Assembly: GCF_000006565.2 (NCBI RefSeq)
Contig: NC_031478.1
Span: 6,769,057 to 6,833,056, forward strand
Reading direction: 5' to 3'
DNA: 64,000 nucleotides
Source of the DNA: Toxoplasma gondii ME49
Taxonomy: Eukaryota; Apicomplexa; Conoidasida; Eucoccidiorida; Sarcocystidae
Under the pieces are notes generated by a model. It was not told the DNA's origin and made no database searches. It saw only the letters and a program-made list of their open reading frames with translations. Of this stretch, positions 12,644 to 24,933 are shown one piece after another. The translations under genes and the position numbers were made by a program. Within the stretch, counting starts at the first letter, position 1; the number at the start of each line of letters is the position of its first letter.

Positions 12644-15600
12644 TTTTCCGAACCCAAAAGACAGACATCGGCGACACTTTTTGACGGGTCTGAGGAGGAA
12701 TTCTTCGCACCAGGGGAAAGGTTTTGTCTTCGCGAGAGCGGTGGTTTTCCACCTGGAGGAAAAACTGACTCGAAAAAACGTGAGAACGCTTCGACGCGAA
12801 GGAGCCACTTCCGCGTGCAGAACGGGCCGGGGAAAGTATGGACGAGGTGCTCAGAAAAGGCGGACTGGTACGCAGTGACACAGAAAGAAAAGGAAGTTGG
12901 GTGTCGACGCGATAAAATAAAAATGTACAGGAACGGCGGGGCTTGTCGCTCTTCACATACTGAGCAGAGTCGGGCACGCGCGCGAGACGACGAAGAATTG
13001 CGTTCAGGAAGTTCCGGAAGCACAGTTTTTGCCTGGAAAATGGAGTGTCAGCGAAATGGAAGAAAAACAGTAGGCGATACACTTGACGAAAAACTCGGGT
13101 GCAAGTGGGAATGGGCGACGACGCGGAATTTCCGTGAGATGCACAATGCACCTCAAACAAATCGAGTGCGGTCACTCGCCCCCTCCCGTGTCGAAGCCGA
13201 TGTTAGCCAGGACGCTCGTGCACGCCACTTCTCGGAAGCACGCGCATGAGCGGATTCTGCGAAAAAAAACAAACACGGAAAACTTTTCGAACAGTTTTTG
13301 AGAGGCACAGGGGCAAAAAGTGCGGCGGGCGCACAGAGGAAGTTGAAAACGAAAAGTGCCCGCAACACGCAAAGAAGCGGCAAAAAGGAGCGCCTCGAGA
13401 AAGGCAGGCGGCGTTTCCACAGGCGCACCTAAAAATCGAAATGTCTCTCGAAAAAGATTCATCGAAAACAGCAGACACGAACCTCGAGAGTGGAAACGGC
13501 GGTCCCGCGCCGAGTGGTGTCTGCGCCAGATAGCCTCTCCGGTGTGGCATTAAGCTCGAGACATGTCTACCTTTATCGCGGAACGAGAACGCAAACGATG
13601 AGACGGGAAAAAACAGAGTGACTTTGTGGGAGTGTGAAAAAACGAAGACACATTCAAAAGCGAAAAGTGGAACCCGTCCAGAAGTTTTCAGGAGCGCGGA
13701 AGAAAATATCGACACCCACGACCGCAGGGGGCAACACACAATACCCGCACAAAAGGTTTGCCCTCCTCTCGCGCAGGTACCCGGTTCGATGCTTTTGAGG
13801 GTGTTTCCTCTGCCGCCTCAAACGACGTAATCGAAACAAAAGACGGGGTACAATCACTCCCACGGATACCTTTTGCTGCAAACACGGAAAATGTGACTGC
13901 AAACAGCCTTGTTCTAATAACTCTGTTGTCTAAACACGCCTCTCGATTCGCAGCGCCGGTCTAGAGGTAAAAGACACGGACGTGAGTACGCGACACGGAA
14001 TCCTCTGAACTCCCTATTATAGCCCGCCAAAAGACACGCTGAATACGATGGTTTGCCTCCAACGGGAAACTCTCAAATCGGGAAGGGAAAGAGTCAAAAA
14101 ATGAATGGGAATAGGAGGTTTAGTTCTTACGCTTGAGCGTTTTCCTCGTAGAATGTACTCCCGTGTATTCGTGTGTACGCCGTTCGCCTCCGAACCACGA
14201 CACGCCGGTCCCGATTGAACAGCTAGACAAGGGAATGGGGGACACCAGACACCTGTTTCTCCGCGAATCCTGGGCGCTCCAGGAAAACGGAGACTGCGAA
14301 CGAAAAATTTGCCTCTGCTTGACAAAAAATAACGAAAGGCAAGAATTTCTACCGGGTGACAACTCTAAACTCCGTGCGTCGACTTCAGGCAGGACAGTGG
14401 GCCGCCTACACTCACCACGCGGCCACAGGACACGGGAGTCGCGGATGATTGGTGACAGTCGGAAGAGGAAGCTCGCTCATAGAAAAACGGTGAAGAATGT
14501 GTCTGCAGGCAGGGAGGAATATGAAAAACAACACTGCCTCTTCAGGTGTGAGATGTACGGCATATATCGACGGCAGCACCCACAGTTGAAGGCACACCGC
14601 GCGCTCTCCCGTACAACGCCAGGAAGACGTACTGTCGATAGAATTGTGAACCACGGATCGGAGAACTCGAAAAGACATCAGAAAATTCGCCTATCTAGAG
14701 ATATCGCACGGGCATGACCATGTGTAATATGTTTGTGTCTGTATCTGAGCGGGAAACTGTCGGAGATGTAAAACGAGTGACGTAGGCTGAAACACAGGAT
14801 ATCGAGACACAGGCCTATCTCAATGCGCGCTCGCGGATGAGGCTGACCAGGACACAGCCGGCCTCTGTAGACACAAGACGATGATGGGGGGGTGATCAGC
14901 GAGAAAGCGAATAAGCTGGGAAGCGCGTCTCTTTTTGATGAAAAGGCAGACTGATTTTCAATCCAAAACGTGTGGAATGCCGGATTCAGTCTCCGTACCC
15001 CGATACTGCCAAAAAGAGGATCTACGAGGAGCTGAGGCGCCGATGCAGTGAGACTAGAAGTTAAAAATCGGGCAAGACACAGCCAGGCGAGTGGCGGGGG
15101 GGAGTGACCAGTAGTTCCTTCCCTCACCGGCTACTCAAGGAACACCCTCGAACCTAGAAAAGAAGGACGAGAAGGGAGCAGACGTCCGTTTTGGGCGGAA
15201 AGATTCGCGGAAATTAGAGGATGGAAGGGGAGAAGAGCAAGCTATAGGGAATGGTAGCGTGTTTGAAGGACGCAACGACTTACGTCTTCCTTCTACAGAG
15301 ATGAAATACGGGAAGGCAAGACAGAATCTTTATTCACGCCTCATTCCGGTGAAGGAAAAGGCGAGAGCTGAGCGCAAACGCATTCTCGATCGACGCTTGA
15401 CCGCCTCATCCCTTTTCTCACACGTTCCCTCTACGATAAGGGATCGACGGGGTAAATCGGCTTGGGAAGTAACGGCGTGAACAGGAACACGAATCGAAAC
15501 GTGATCACAACGATCCTCACGGCAAACTCCTTCCACCAGAATCTGATTGCGGCAAATCCGTTTGGCGTTTTCCCTTCCGGTCGAACAAAGTGAGGAGGGC

Positions 15601-18600
15601 TTCTAGACGGTTTTCAAAGCTGAAGAAAAAGGTAGTCGATTGAAAGAGAGATCTTCGATGAATAGCAACCAGCGTATCTAGTATCGAACACTACGCGATT
15701 TTCCCACATACAACTCCTTAGACCTCTACGCACAAAATTCCCGTTGTTCTGCACGGGTCGCCTTCGAGAGATCGTTTGCTTCGACTCGAGACAAAAAGAA
15801 AATCAGGAGTAAGGATGCAACACAGAAAACTGTGAAGCCCTCCAGCACTATGACGTGAGGGTCGAACAGAAAACGTTCCACGTCTTGTGTGCTTGCAGGG
15901 GAACATCTGAAGACAAGTCAAGTTCCGCAGAACGTCCCGATTGCCGCGCTGCGTTTCGCCGCCAAACAGAAACAGCAGTGCAGCAACGATCGTTATAAAC
16001 TACTGTCTGGAACCACAAGCAGGGCCGTCTTATCTGTCCGCAGTCTATTTTCTTTCATTTTCCGGAGCAAAAGCGGTGTGCGGCTCGGGAAACAGCGGAC
16101 AGGGTATCTCTAGATCCCCCTTGGTTGCAGCGGGCAGAGAAGTGTTGGCCAGACGGAGTGACCGCATTTTCCTCATTCGTCTGACAGTTTGCCAGGGACA
16201 TGGTTCATTCGCATAGTCTTCCTGGTATCATACAGTATGTTTCTCAGCCTGACGAAACCTGAATACGCATCCTCTTCGACGCCTGAACAACGAAAACGGT
16301 CCCGTGATCATCGTGTGTAGTGGGAACCTCAGTGGGAAGCGAGTCTCAAGAAAGAAAGGGAGATCCATTGAAATTCAGTGACGTTACTCTAAAGATTGCA
16401 TCTGCATCGTTTGTGGCATAAATTCTGGAGCGCATTGGTCCCTAGTGGAAAAGACAAGGCAATCCATAGGGGCGCCGCTCGCGTAGAACCGTTCAAAAAT
16501 GGTGATACGCCGTTTGGCTTTCGTGCGTGAGCGACTGAACGGAGACTGTGCTGCAGCTTTTCCTGTAAGGGACAATAAGGAAAATTGCCGTGGTGTCCGC
16601 TGATAATGAAGAAGTGAAGCAGACGCCCTCCAGCGTTACGGCAGAGATTCAGAGGCAGGCATGGTGCAGGCAGCTCCTTCTTCTTCCTTGCCTGATGGGC
16701 AAGTAGGGAAAGGCCAGGGCATACTGCCTTGTCAGTTCCCCACGACACGACTCACATGGTTTCTTGTCGAAATATTTCTGGGAATGGCTCCCGTTCTAAG
16801 GATAAACGAGAGAAGAAGAGACGCTTCACTTTCAACGCGCTCAGTGCAGGGAACATGTGCGATTCCACTCTGCGCGTTGCCACGAAGTCAATCAAGCGAC
16901 TGTGTGCAGTCTCGCACACCTGGATTACGGTGCCTTTCTGTCGTCCACTGAAGGGAAGAAAGGTCGCGAGAGGACGGATCAACCGAGATCAACTGTGCTC
17001 GTGGATTCTTCCAAGAAACACAGTGCCGAAGAAGAAACACACGCAGATTTTACTGCGACACTATTTGAGGCTTAATCATACACAGAGAGTCCCAGTTCTC
17101 TCTGCTGATATGATGGAGTACTCTTGGAAAGGTTACAAAATGTTGCGCACGAAGCACGAATGATGAGAGCATCTCTAAGGAAGATTCTCGCAAGGCAGTT
17201 TAGTGTTGATAAACTCAGCGCAGTTAGGGAAATCCTGAGACTGCATTCCACGAAGTACCCTAGTGGAAACCTCGACAGGGTAGCAAGCGAGTAGAGGAAG
17301 CCCCTGCCTCTAAGAAACAGACAGCACTACAGATATGGATGCAGTTTAGAACAACAAGGCCGTCGACCATGCAGGCATCTCCTGGATGATACAGGAAAGG
17401 TGCAAGAAATGGGCTATTTCACAGATGTAGACTGAGAGGCGAGGACAAAGGACCTCAAGGAGAGGGTCAAGGAACTCCGCAACTGTCGCGCGAGACCGGA
17501 TGGCACTGTGCTGAAAGGTGGTGAGACAATATGTTGGGAGTGTAATTACACAGAACACAACGGTTATCACTGTGCGATGCGTTGTGCCTACCACCTTTCA
17601 GCAAGCCTCGGAAGAGGACGGGTCCCCCACTGCTGTAGCTCTTTAGGAACTGGGAGAGAAGGGAGGCTTAAGAAGCTCCAAACATTCACGTGGCGCGAGT
17701 TTGCATCATTACTCTTCAAGAATCGATCCTCACAGGAACGAGATTCAAACAATTCTTTTTATCTTTGCATGCCTGCACTCGCTTGTGCGGCAAAAAACGT
17801 GGCAACCTACATGAGCAGAAAAACCGATACTCGGCTTCGACTGCAAGACGTTCCGAAGGTTCTCGCTGGAAATTTGAAAGGATCCTCTGACAAAGAAGGG
17901 TCTGTGGGGACTGACAGATTACGCAAGTGAGGACGAGAAAAGACAGCCTATGGCAAATGCGGAAGACTGAGTTTCACGGGTATCTACGTCCTTTCGAACA
18001 ATACAGAACGTGATAAGCTGAGGATCGAAAGCTAGGTCCCTACAGCGTCCGTCTTGTCCCCATCCCGAGTCTAGTCTAAGGCGAACCTTTTCTTCTCCCT
18101 TTTGCGCCAGGCGGCAGCCCGGTGGAAGCAGCTGCGACCCTTTTGGCTTCTTCCGAGTTTTTTACGGCCCACGGGGGAAACGGAAATAATAGACATCGAC
18201 GTTTTTGGATGCTGTTCCAGCTGCGGGCACATTGCTTATATTCTATAGGAGCGTCGTTTCGACGTGAAGTCTCCCGCGTTCGCCCCAGCCACTCTCATGG
18301 TACAAATAGGATTCAGTACAGTGAATACCGAATTTTGGGGGTCGTTGAGCGAAAAAAAGTGCGTTTACCGCGCTGTAAAGTGGGAAGCAGTGCAGATCCG
18401 AGCCAGAAGAGACGACACAGCTCGGCCGCGTTCCTCGACATGTGCACACAAAGAACGGTGGGTGAGTCGGCTGGGCTAAGAATTCGAGTGGGCGACCTTT
18501 CCCATTTGTTCTCGCGGCCGAGAAAAGTGAAAGTTCCCTCACTTGGCCAGAGTTGAAAGACGACGTCTCCTTCTTTTGCATGAGATCGCGGAAACGGCGG

Positions 18601-20475
18601 AGGCACTTGTTTCGCATTTGCTGCTCCTTCCCACACCAACCAGGGGTGTTTGTAGTGGTGCCCGGTGAGCCTGCCGTCGCGTCCTAGGTACCGGAAACAG
18701 TGTCGCCCCTCTCCTCGTGCGAGGCGCCTGTCGCTGCGACGGTTGTGATGCACTGAAGGAACTTTTCTTGTCTTACGTGGACGCTCTCTTGGCCTTGACG
18801 AAAGAGACTTGGGCCGTGTTCATCCGAGGACGCTCTGCGCAATACGTAAATGGATTGACGCACACAACCAGCCACATGCGTTTTCGGTAGTTTTTTCTTG
18901 GCGGCAATCTGCACAGGGTATTTTCCACCCTGTGTTTTGCCCCTCCAGTCGAGAAAACGTGACCGTGCGTGAAACGGACCAAATGCAGATTCTTCCTGGA
19001 AAAGACAGTCTTCAGACGGCTAGTCTCCTGTCTTGTGCTCCCTGTTCTTGATGTTATTCCTGTCGCCGGATCTTTCCTTCCTCGTGTAGTCGATGCGGTA
19101 TAGTGCGCTATAGCCTCATTTCCGAGTTCCGACGGGTTTCTCGCCTCTCTGCCCATGGGCGAGTCGCCGATTTTTTGTCCGCACCATTTTTGAACGAGGC
19201 TTTATTGGTTTCAGGTCAGTTTTTGTAAGGAGGTTGCGCTCGTTTTTTTTTGCTTTCCAGCGTGCACTCCCGGACGACTGGCGTCTAGTTATCCGTTCAC
19301 TTTTTTAGGTCCTTGCGTGCCCCACCCAGAGAACGCTCGTTCCCATGTTAGTAGGCACGAAACAATAAAATCCCCGGTGCGTGAGCACTTGTTTTCATCT
19401 GTTGAACTAGGGTCGCGTGTCGCCTGTACGCTTCACACGTAGATTCTCGGAAGTGTCGACGTAAATACTGTTCTCTGTACATTCAGGCATTTTCGTGTAC
19501 GCATGCATGTGTTATGTGACACAACACCGGTGCAACCCCCACTCTGTTCTTCTCTCTCTTCTCCATTTTCTTGCTGTGCTGGCGGCGTATTTTCTCCCTG
19601 TCGTCTGTTGAAACCTCTTACAGAGGATCGAATGAAGGAGGTAAAGACCAGTGGAGCTTGCCGTCGTGCTCTGTCAGTGCCCCGGCGCGTTTGTTTGGTA
19701 TGTATAACGTGGAAGCAGTCATCTCGTGGTACGCGTAAGATGAAAAAACTTTCCGAGTCACGCCTGTAGTTTGCGTGCGATTTCCATGCACGCAACGCAG
19801 TCCTCGGCTTCCATTTCTTCACTTTTCGGTCCGCCATCAAAAGTTCCCGCCACGTCGGTCTTTGGCGGATACACGGATACGCTTCTGGTCTCGCTTCTGT
19901 TGGGTCCTTCCACAGAGAACGCCGGCTACGGACTGATTTCCCGTTGCTCCAAACAACCCTTCCAGACCTGGCCTTGTCTTCTTCGTCTTTGTAGCCTTTT
20001 CCTCTGGGTGTCTTCGCTCTTTTCCTCTTACTTTCGTGTCACGGCGACTTGATTTGGTCACCAAAGCGCGACAGAGTGCGTGCAAAGTCGCGTCGCACGT
20101 CTGGAGACACTCGGTGCGCAGGTGTTTCCCCCCGTCGTTCGCGGTCACTCCCCCAAGTCGAAACTCTACAGTAGAGCAAGAAAGAAGATGGAATAAGTGG
20201 AAGTAGGGGAAACAGTTATCGCGGAGAGCGCGTGCTGGACTGCGGCGCGTGGGCGCCTCCCCTACGCATCCACGGGGTCACGGAGAACGGTCGTATGGAG
20301 CATCATCTTCACGCCTTCGGCAAAACCACGGGAGATTCCTCGACTTCTGTTGTGGTGGATCCAGTGTTTCCGCCCGAGCTCCCGTAGAACGAAGACGCAG
20401 ACGCCATCACACTCTTTCTGTGCGGTATCACGGGTGGTAGTACTGACCTTTCCGTTAATTCCCTGAAGTTGCAAA
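12644..20475. other. Long gene-free region between divergent genes
   Basis: This 7.8 kb lies between the starts of the AP2 gene (-) and the Sec14-like gene (+). From 12.65 to about 15.2 kb the plus strand is purine-rich, so the AP2 sense strand is pyrimidine-rich; from about 18.05 to 20.2 kb the plus strand is pyrimidine-rich. Both fit long 5' leaders reading outward. Frames up to 194 codons occur (for example 14133-14717 and 13203-13739 minus), but they look compositional and lack splice or family support. I see no tRNA or rRNA. Undetected 5' exons of the Sec14-like gene could lie near its right end. Confidence 0.55.
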
Positions 20476-21747
20476 ATGAGGGGACTTCTGACCACGATTG
20501 GACGGCTGTGTCCGATTCTGTTCCTTTTCTGCTTCCTGGAATTCGAGGAGGCACCTGTGCAGCGGCAGCGGATGTTCTCGCTGCAGTGTATGTACGGCGC
20601 TCAAGGCGTGCCGGACGTGACCACAGTAGCAGACGTCCGGAGATTCGTGCAAAATTTTCGCGCGATGAAACGCATTATCCCTCACTACTATGCATCATTC
20701 ACGCATAGGGGCGACCTCATCTACTTCCTTGGGGTAAGTGAACTCGTAGCATTTGAGCACCACGCGGGTTAATGCCTGCCTCGGTCTTCGAAGTGGCGCA
20801 CAGCTGCCTTTACTGTATACCACAACTGCGGTGAGAAGTTGGAAATCCGTTTCCAGCCGTGCCCCCAATGAGCGAAATCGCTGCCTGACATCCGGCAAAG
20901 GCGAGTAACGGAAATTCGGCGTTGAAATCGTTGGAACGGGGGAAAGTGACCTGCATGGTCTAGGGAGGAACACACGCATATAGCTTTGTTTTGGTAATAT
21001 ACTATGCTCCTTGATCGAAGACAGACAATCAGCATGCAACAGGGTTTCGGGGGTAGCGTTGCTTTTGTGAACTCAATGGATTTCAGCCTTTCGCTCAGAG
21101 AGATTTTGAATGTGACATGCGTGACGACTCTGCGGCAAAATCTTCGAAGCTCGTATTTGGTGTGTTTGTCGATGTGCTCTCATGCATGCATGCAGCTAAA
21201 TAACATTGACGTTTCGGTGCTCGAGGCGAACAAGAGATTGACGCAACGGGATATGGAACAGCACTTGCACTTTGTACGGCAAATTGTATGGGACTGCATT
21301 GTTTCTGTCGACGAGGAACCGCTGATGTACATGGTGGTAGACTTGCGTGGCCTCCAGCTGATGAACGCGTGGACAAAGAAGAACAGAATCTTGACAAGCC
21401 TTCTTCGATCTATTCGCGACCATACCTTCACCAAGCGTTTCCATCGGGTGCAGGTTGCGGCTATTTCAGAGAACCGTGTGGCCCGGACAATTGTGGAAAT
21501 GAAGCGTCATAAGTTTCCAGCAGGAACCGATGTCCAGGTGTATCCATCATTCGATGCTTTTATAAATGCCAACAAACACGTAACCAGGGATGTTCTTCCC
21601 AGATCTCACGGCGGGTCGTCGGACCTGGATCTTCCCAACGAAGGGCTAGAGTACATGATCTCTTTCTTCGTGGAAGAAATCCTGGCCCGCCAGCCGCAAG
21701 CACTTTACGAGTGTTCGAAGGCTCAGAAAGCAAAATCTTCTGGATAG
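20476..21747 (+). CDS. CRAL-TRIO/Sec14-like lipid-binding domain protein
   Basis: Proteins with this fold carry phosphoinositides or other lipids between membranes. Exon 1 is 20476-20733 (donor GTAAGT) and exon 2 is 21196-21747 (acceptor TGCAG, phase 0), giving 269 residues. Residues 65-100 (KRIIPHYYASFTHRGDLIYF joined to LNNIDVSVL) resemble the Sec14 segment in which a ligand-gate strand follows a short Asp/Gly turn. MYMVVDLRGLQLMNAW resembles the buried DLxGL strand, and the stretch up to VQVYPSFDAF the closing strand. The C-terminus (EGLEYMISFFVEEIL) is helical. The start is doubtful: from 20476 the N-terminus is unusually hydrophobic, and the pyrimidine tract before GAATTCGAG at about 20546 could be an intron end, with the true first exon upstream. 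The Sec14 call rests on pattern recognition only; a STAS-like fold is an alternative. Confidence 0.6.
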
Positions 21748-24255
21748 TTAACCTGTGGTAGGCGTTGCTTGGATTTCGTGCCGATTCTTCTTGGCGGCGT
21801 CGTGACCACGACTGTTCGCATTCGAGATACCAAAACCAAAATGTGGAGGGTACCTCGCAATCATTCACCGTGACGCTTTTTGTCAAAAGTTTCTGTCGAG
21901 GTGTAGGCTTCGATAGTGGCGTCCAGTTCATGATTATCCGCAGAACGAGCTTCCGTCGGTTGTGTCAGTCTCGAGTTGTGATTGTCCTGTAAGGGAAGCG
22001 ACACAGGCGCTGAACTGTGCCGGTGCAGTGTCCAGTATCACTCTTTGGTGGCATTTTCGACGAGGGGAATAAGGGTTTCAAAAGCGTAGAGGTAGAATTA
22101 TTCTTATGGAAAGGCCGGCGGGAGATGCCTTCAAAGATAGTGGTGGACCAGATGTTGCAACTGAGAACGACGTGGCCGTTCGTGTGGTGAGTGGCTCCAT
22201 CCATCTATCGGATGTGGTAGCGGAAGTCAGTGTCCTACATGGTCGACAGAGACTGTGGGGATCGTGGCACATGCGCATCGGAACCAGGAGGTGTGACCGG
22301 TGTAACGAGGGGTGTCCTTCCTACCGTCTGGTATGTCAGCAAGGTGACCTGAACCTCTCGACATCCCGCAGGACGTGGCATACTGTTGGGACAAGATGAA
22401 TTGTGGAGATTTATCTTGTGGCTCACAAGTGTTGGCAAGGGACTTTCGACTTGTGAGCATCCAGTCTAGGGATCGTCGAAGCAACGGTTGCTAGCTACAT
22501 TGTACTGTGCACAAGTTTACAGTAGGATCGTGATGACTTTGCCAAACAGGTGGCACGAGAGGAGTGGAAAAACAATTAGTTTTCTCTTTACTGAGGGCCA
22601 TCGTCTCTGAATCGAAGCTGCACTCAAGAGAAGTCTTGAGCGGTAGACGCCCGGATTGTTGGTACGCAATCACGTAATCTCGATGCCGTAAGCATCCATA
22701 CAGGAGGGGGTTAATACCTTCGACCTCTGGTGTTGTGCGTGGAGAATCGACTTTTTTGCCATGTAGGCAAAACTTTCCGGTGAAATGTTTTCAGTGTAAG
22801 TGGTAAACCAGCTTTTTAGACGTACTGGGACCCAGTCGTTGAGTAGTCGGGGCGTGCAGAGACCATCATCTTGTTTTTGGTTTTTTAAAAAACAAAGTGT
22901 GCATCATACTTTGTGTCATGCGCACTGGCGTTTCAATAGTGCGTTTCTGCAGAGGAAAGCTTCAACAGGGCTCCGTGTCCCGTGGTTCAGCTGCTTGTGC
23001 GAATGGTGAGCTTTCACACTTCACTGCTGGTACTCACAGGATGGAGGGCACGGCACATGACGCATGACGTATTGTGGATGCTTTTTACGCGCTAGTGTTG
23101 TGTCTGTTGTTTGAAAACGGAAAAATGTTCTTCGGAACAGTGGAGACTTTGTGTGCATTGCACCTGATGACAGCGATGTTGGTCTCTAACTGAACCCGTC
23201 TTCTCACGATGCTGGCTTAAACATCTGTGCCTTACAACGTCGATATTTCATTTTGGAAGGCGGCATGACTTTACTTGTGTGGCAACAGTATGAAAGGAAC
23301 CAATGTATTACGTTCCTGGACTAGAGTTCGTAACCATAACCGCAGAGAACTCTGCAAGGGGTTTTGAGTTAGGTACAGTCTGTCAGAAATGAGTGATGTT
23401 GGTCCCAAGAACACGGCAGAACTAGTTCTATCAACTTTTCGCAGCAGCGTGACAGTACCAACATGATCTTCGCTCTAACGTAGTTGAGACTGATTTTCTA
23501 TGAAGGATGACAGCTTACAGCGAAAATGCTCGGCCTGTCGATCCAACACTGCCGACAGTGAAAGGATGTCGAGCTCACGAAGGCTCAAATGAGCCTTGAG
23601 AAAGGTAACCTGAGCGGATACACGGCGTTTTGTCCGTTCTTTCTCGCCAAGTCTTCCCAAATGTGTTCACGTTCGGCAAGTCATGTTTTCCCTAGTCGCA
23701 GCACTCTGTTTGACAAGCTATTGTATTGTGCACGTGTAAACCACCTAAACAAATTGTCTCGCACCGGGTGGAGACGTGCCCGTACCGGTAGGGATTCTGT
23801 AGCGCCCGAACGAGACTCCTGAAGAGCAGCAGGTTGTCATTCCATCTGCTGTTAAAATGAATCATGCAGACCTCTCCGCTCACCATTTTTTCCCGGTTAC
23901 CAGAATCACAACAGCATCGTCAGCTTTACCGGAGAATCTCGACCCACTGTAGTCCTCTTTCAGTAAAGCGACTGTGCGTACATAAGCTTGTAGAAAGCCT
24001 GAGCTGTTCTGAAACCCGTGTGGAACTAAGAACGAGGAAATATAACCAATATCGCCTTTGCTGTTGGCGCACAGGGTCCATCCACCACTCTGATTCATAG
24101 TGCTGAAGGTGTGTGATATGGAAGGAGAGCGTCACAATCTTACGAGCAGGCAAAGAATGGTGAGTACTTCGTTTTTTTCCACATTCAAGCAATGAGTAGC
24201 ATGAGGCTTGTAAGGTTGAACCGCCTCTGCGACACACTTCTAAGCAAAAGGTACT
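21748..24255. other. Intergenic, no gene seen
   Basis: This follows the Sec14-like gene. Only short frames are present in all six readings, with no recognisable protein, RNA gene or repeat. It may hold the 3' untranslated region of the upstream gene. Confidence 0.5.
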
Positions 24256-24933
24256 CTAGCAATTGGGCATCCCGCAGCTCTGCTGTTGGGGTACCTTGGT
24301 AGTCCAGAGCTCGAGCTCTTCAAGCCGATCTGAAACAATATGCGGACTTGCGACACTATTTCGTAGTGTATCCGTCCGGGTAACTGAATCGCTACAATCC
24401 CCGACCAGCCAGTCTGAGAGGGGTTCCGTGGGAAGGAAATGTTCCTGCAGCATCAGGGCATCTTCAGCATCCTGTACGCCGTTAGTTCACTCTGCTTGGT
24501 ACCAGCAGGTGATCCGAGATTGCCTTACACGTGTTTCTCGAGGAGAGTGCTGAAAATCGTTAATAAAAGATGATCGATCTGTTTCTTGAGTAGTCACATC
24601 ATCAGTTGCCGTCGAGCCGCAGGCCGGGTATTCCGCTGAACCAGGAAACTCCGGGAACTTTGCACGTTTTGCTGAGCTCTCTGTATGCCCTCTAATCGAA
24701 TTCTCCATTGCCACTTCTGACGTGGAAAGCGCAAATGCATGTATTGCCTGATTACGACGGGTAGGCGTGGCTGGGAAATGTGGTTGATTGTAGGGTGGTG
24801 CAGGCAGTTGGGCTCCTTCATTTCTTTGAAAGAGGTCGACGACAGTTCGATGCTTTACTTGCACCAGGCCGTAAACGCTATTCTTGAGGGATGAAGACTC
24901 TGGATGGTCTGAGTCCCTAAAGGTGTCTCTCAT
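24256..24933 (-). CDS. Candidate small two-exon gene, unknown
   Basis: Exon 1 starts with an ATG at 24933 and ends at 24529 before a GTAAGG donor. Exon 2 starts at 24444 after CTGCAG and ends with a stop at 24256. The phase-0 join gives 197 residues. The predicted protein is Ser/Thr/Glu/Arg rich with no signal peptide, membrane segment or known motif. Two further minus-strand frames (25349-24930 and 25796-25377) lie directly upstream and might be additional exons, but I found no convincing joins. The 84-nt intron is short for this locus. It could be a chance arrangement in the long gap between the Sec14-like and phosphatase genes, so I rate it weakly. Confidence 0.28.

Noticed and set aside
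13203..13739. 178-codon minus-strand frame, Phe/Ser/Cys-rich
   Set aside because: The composition follows directly from a pyrimidine-rich leader of the AP2 gene; there is no domain or splice support.
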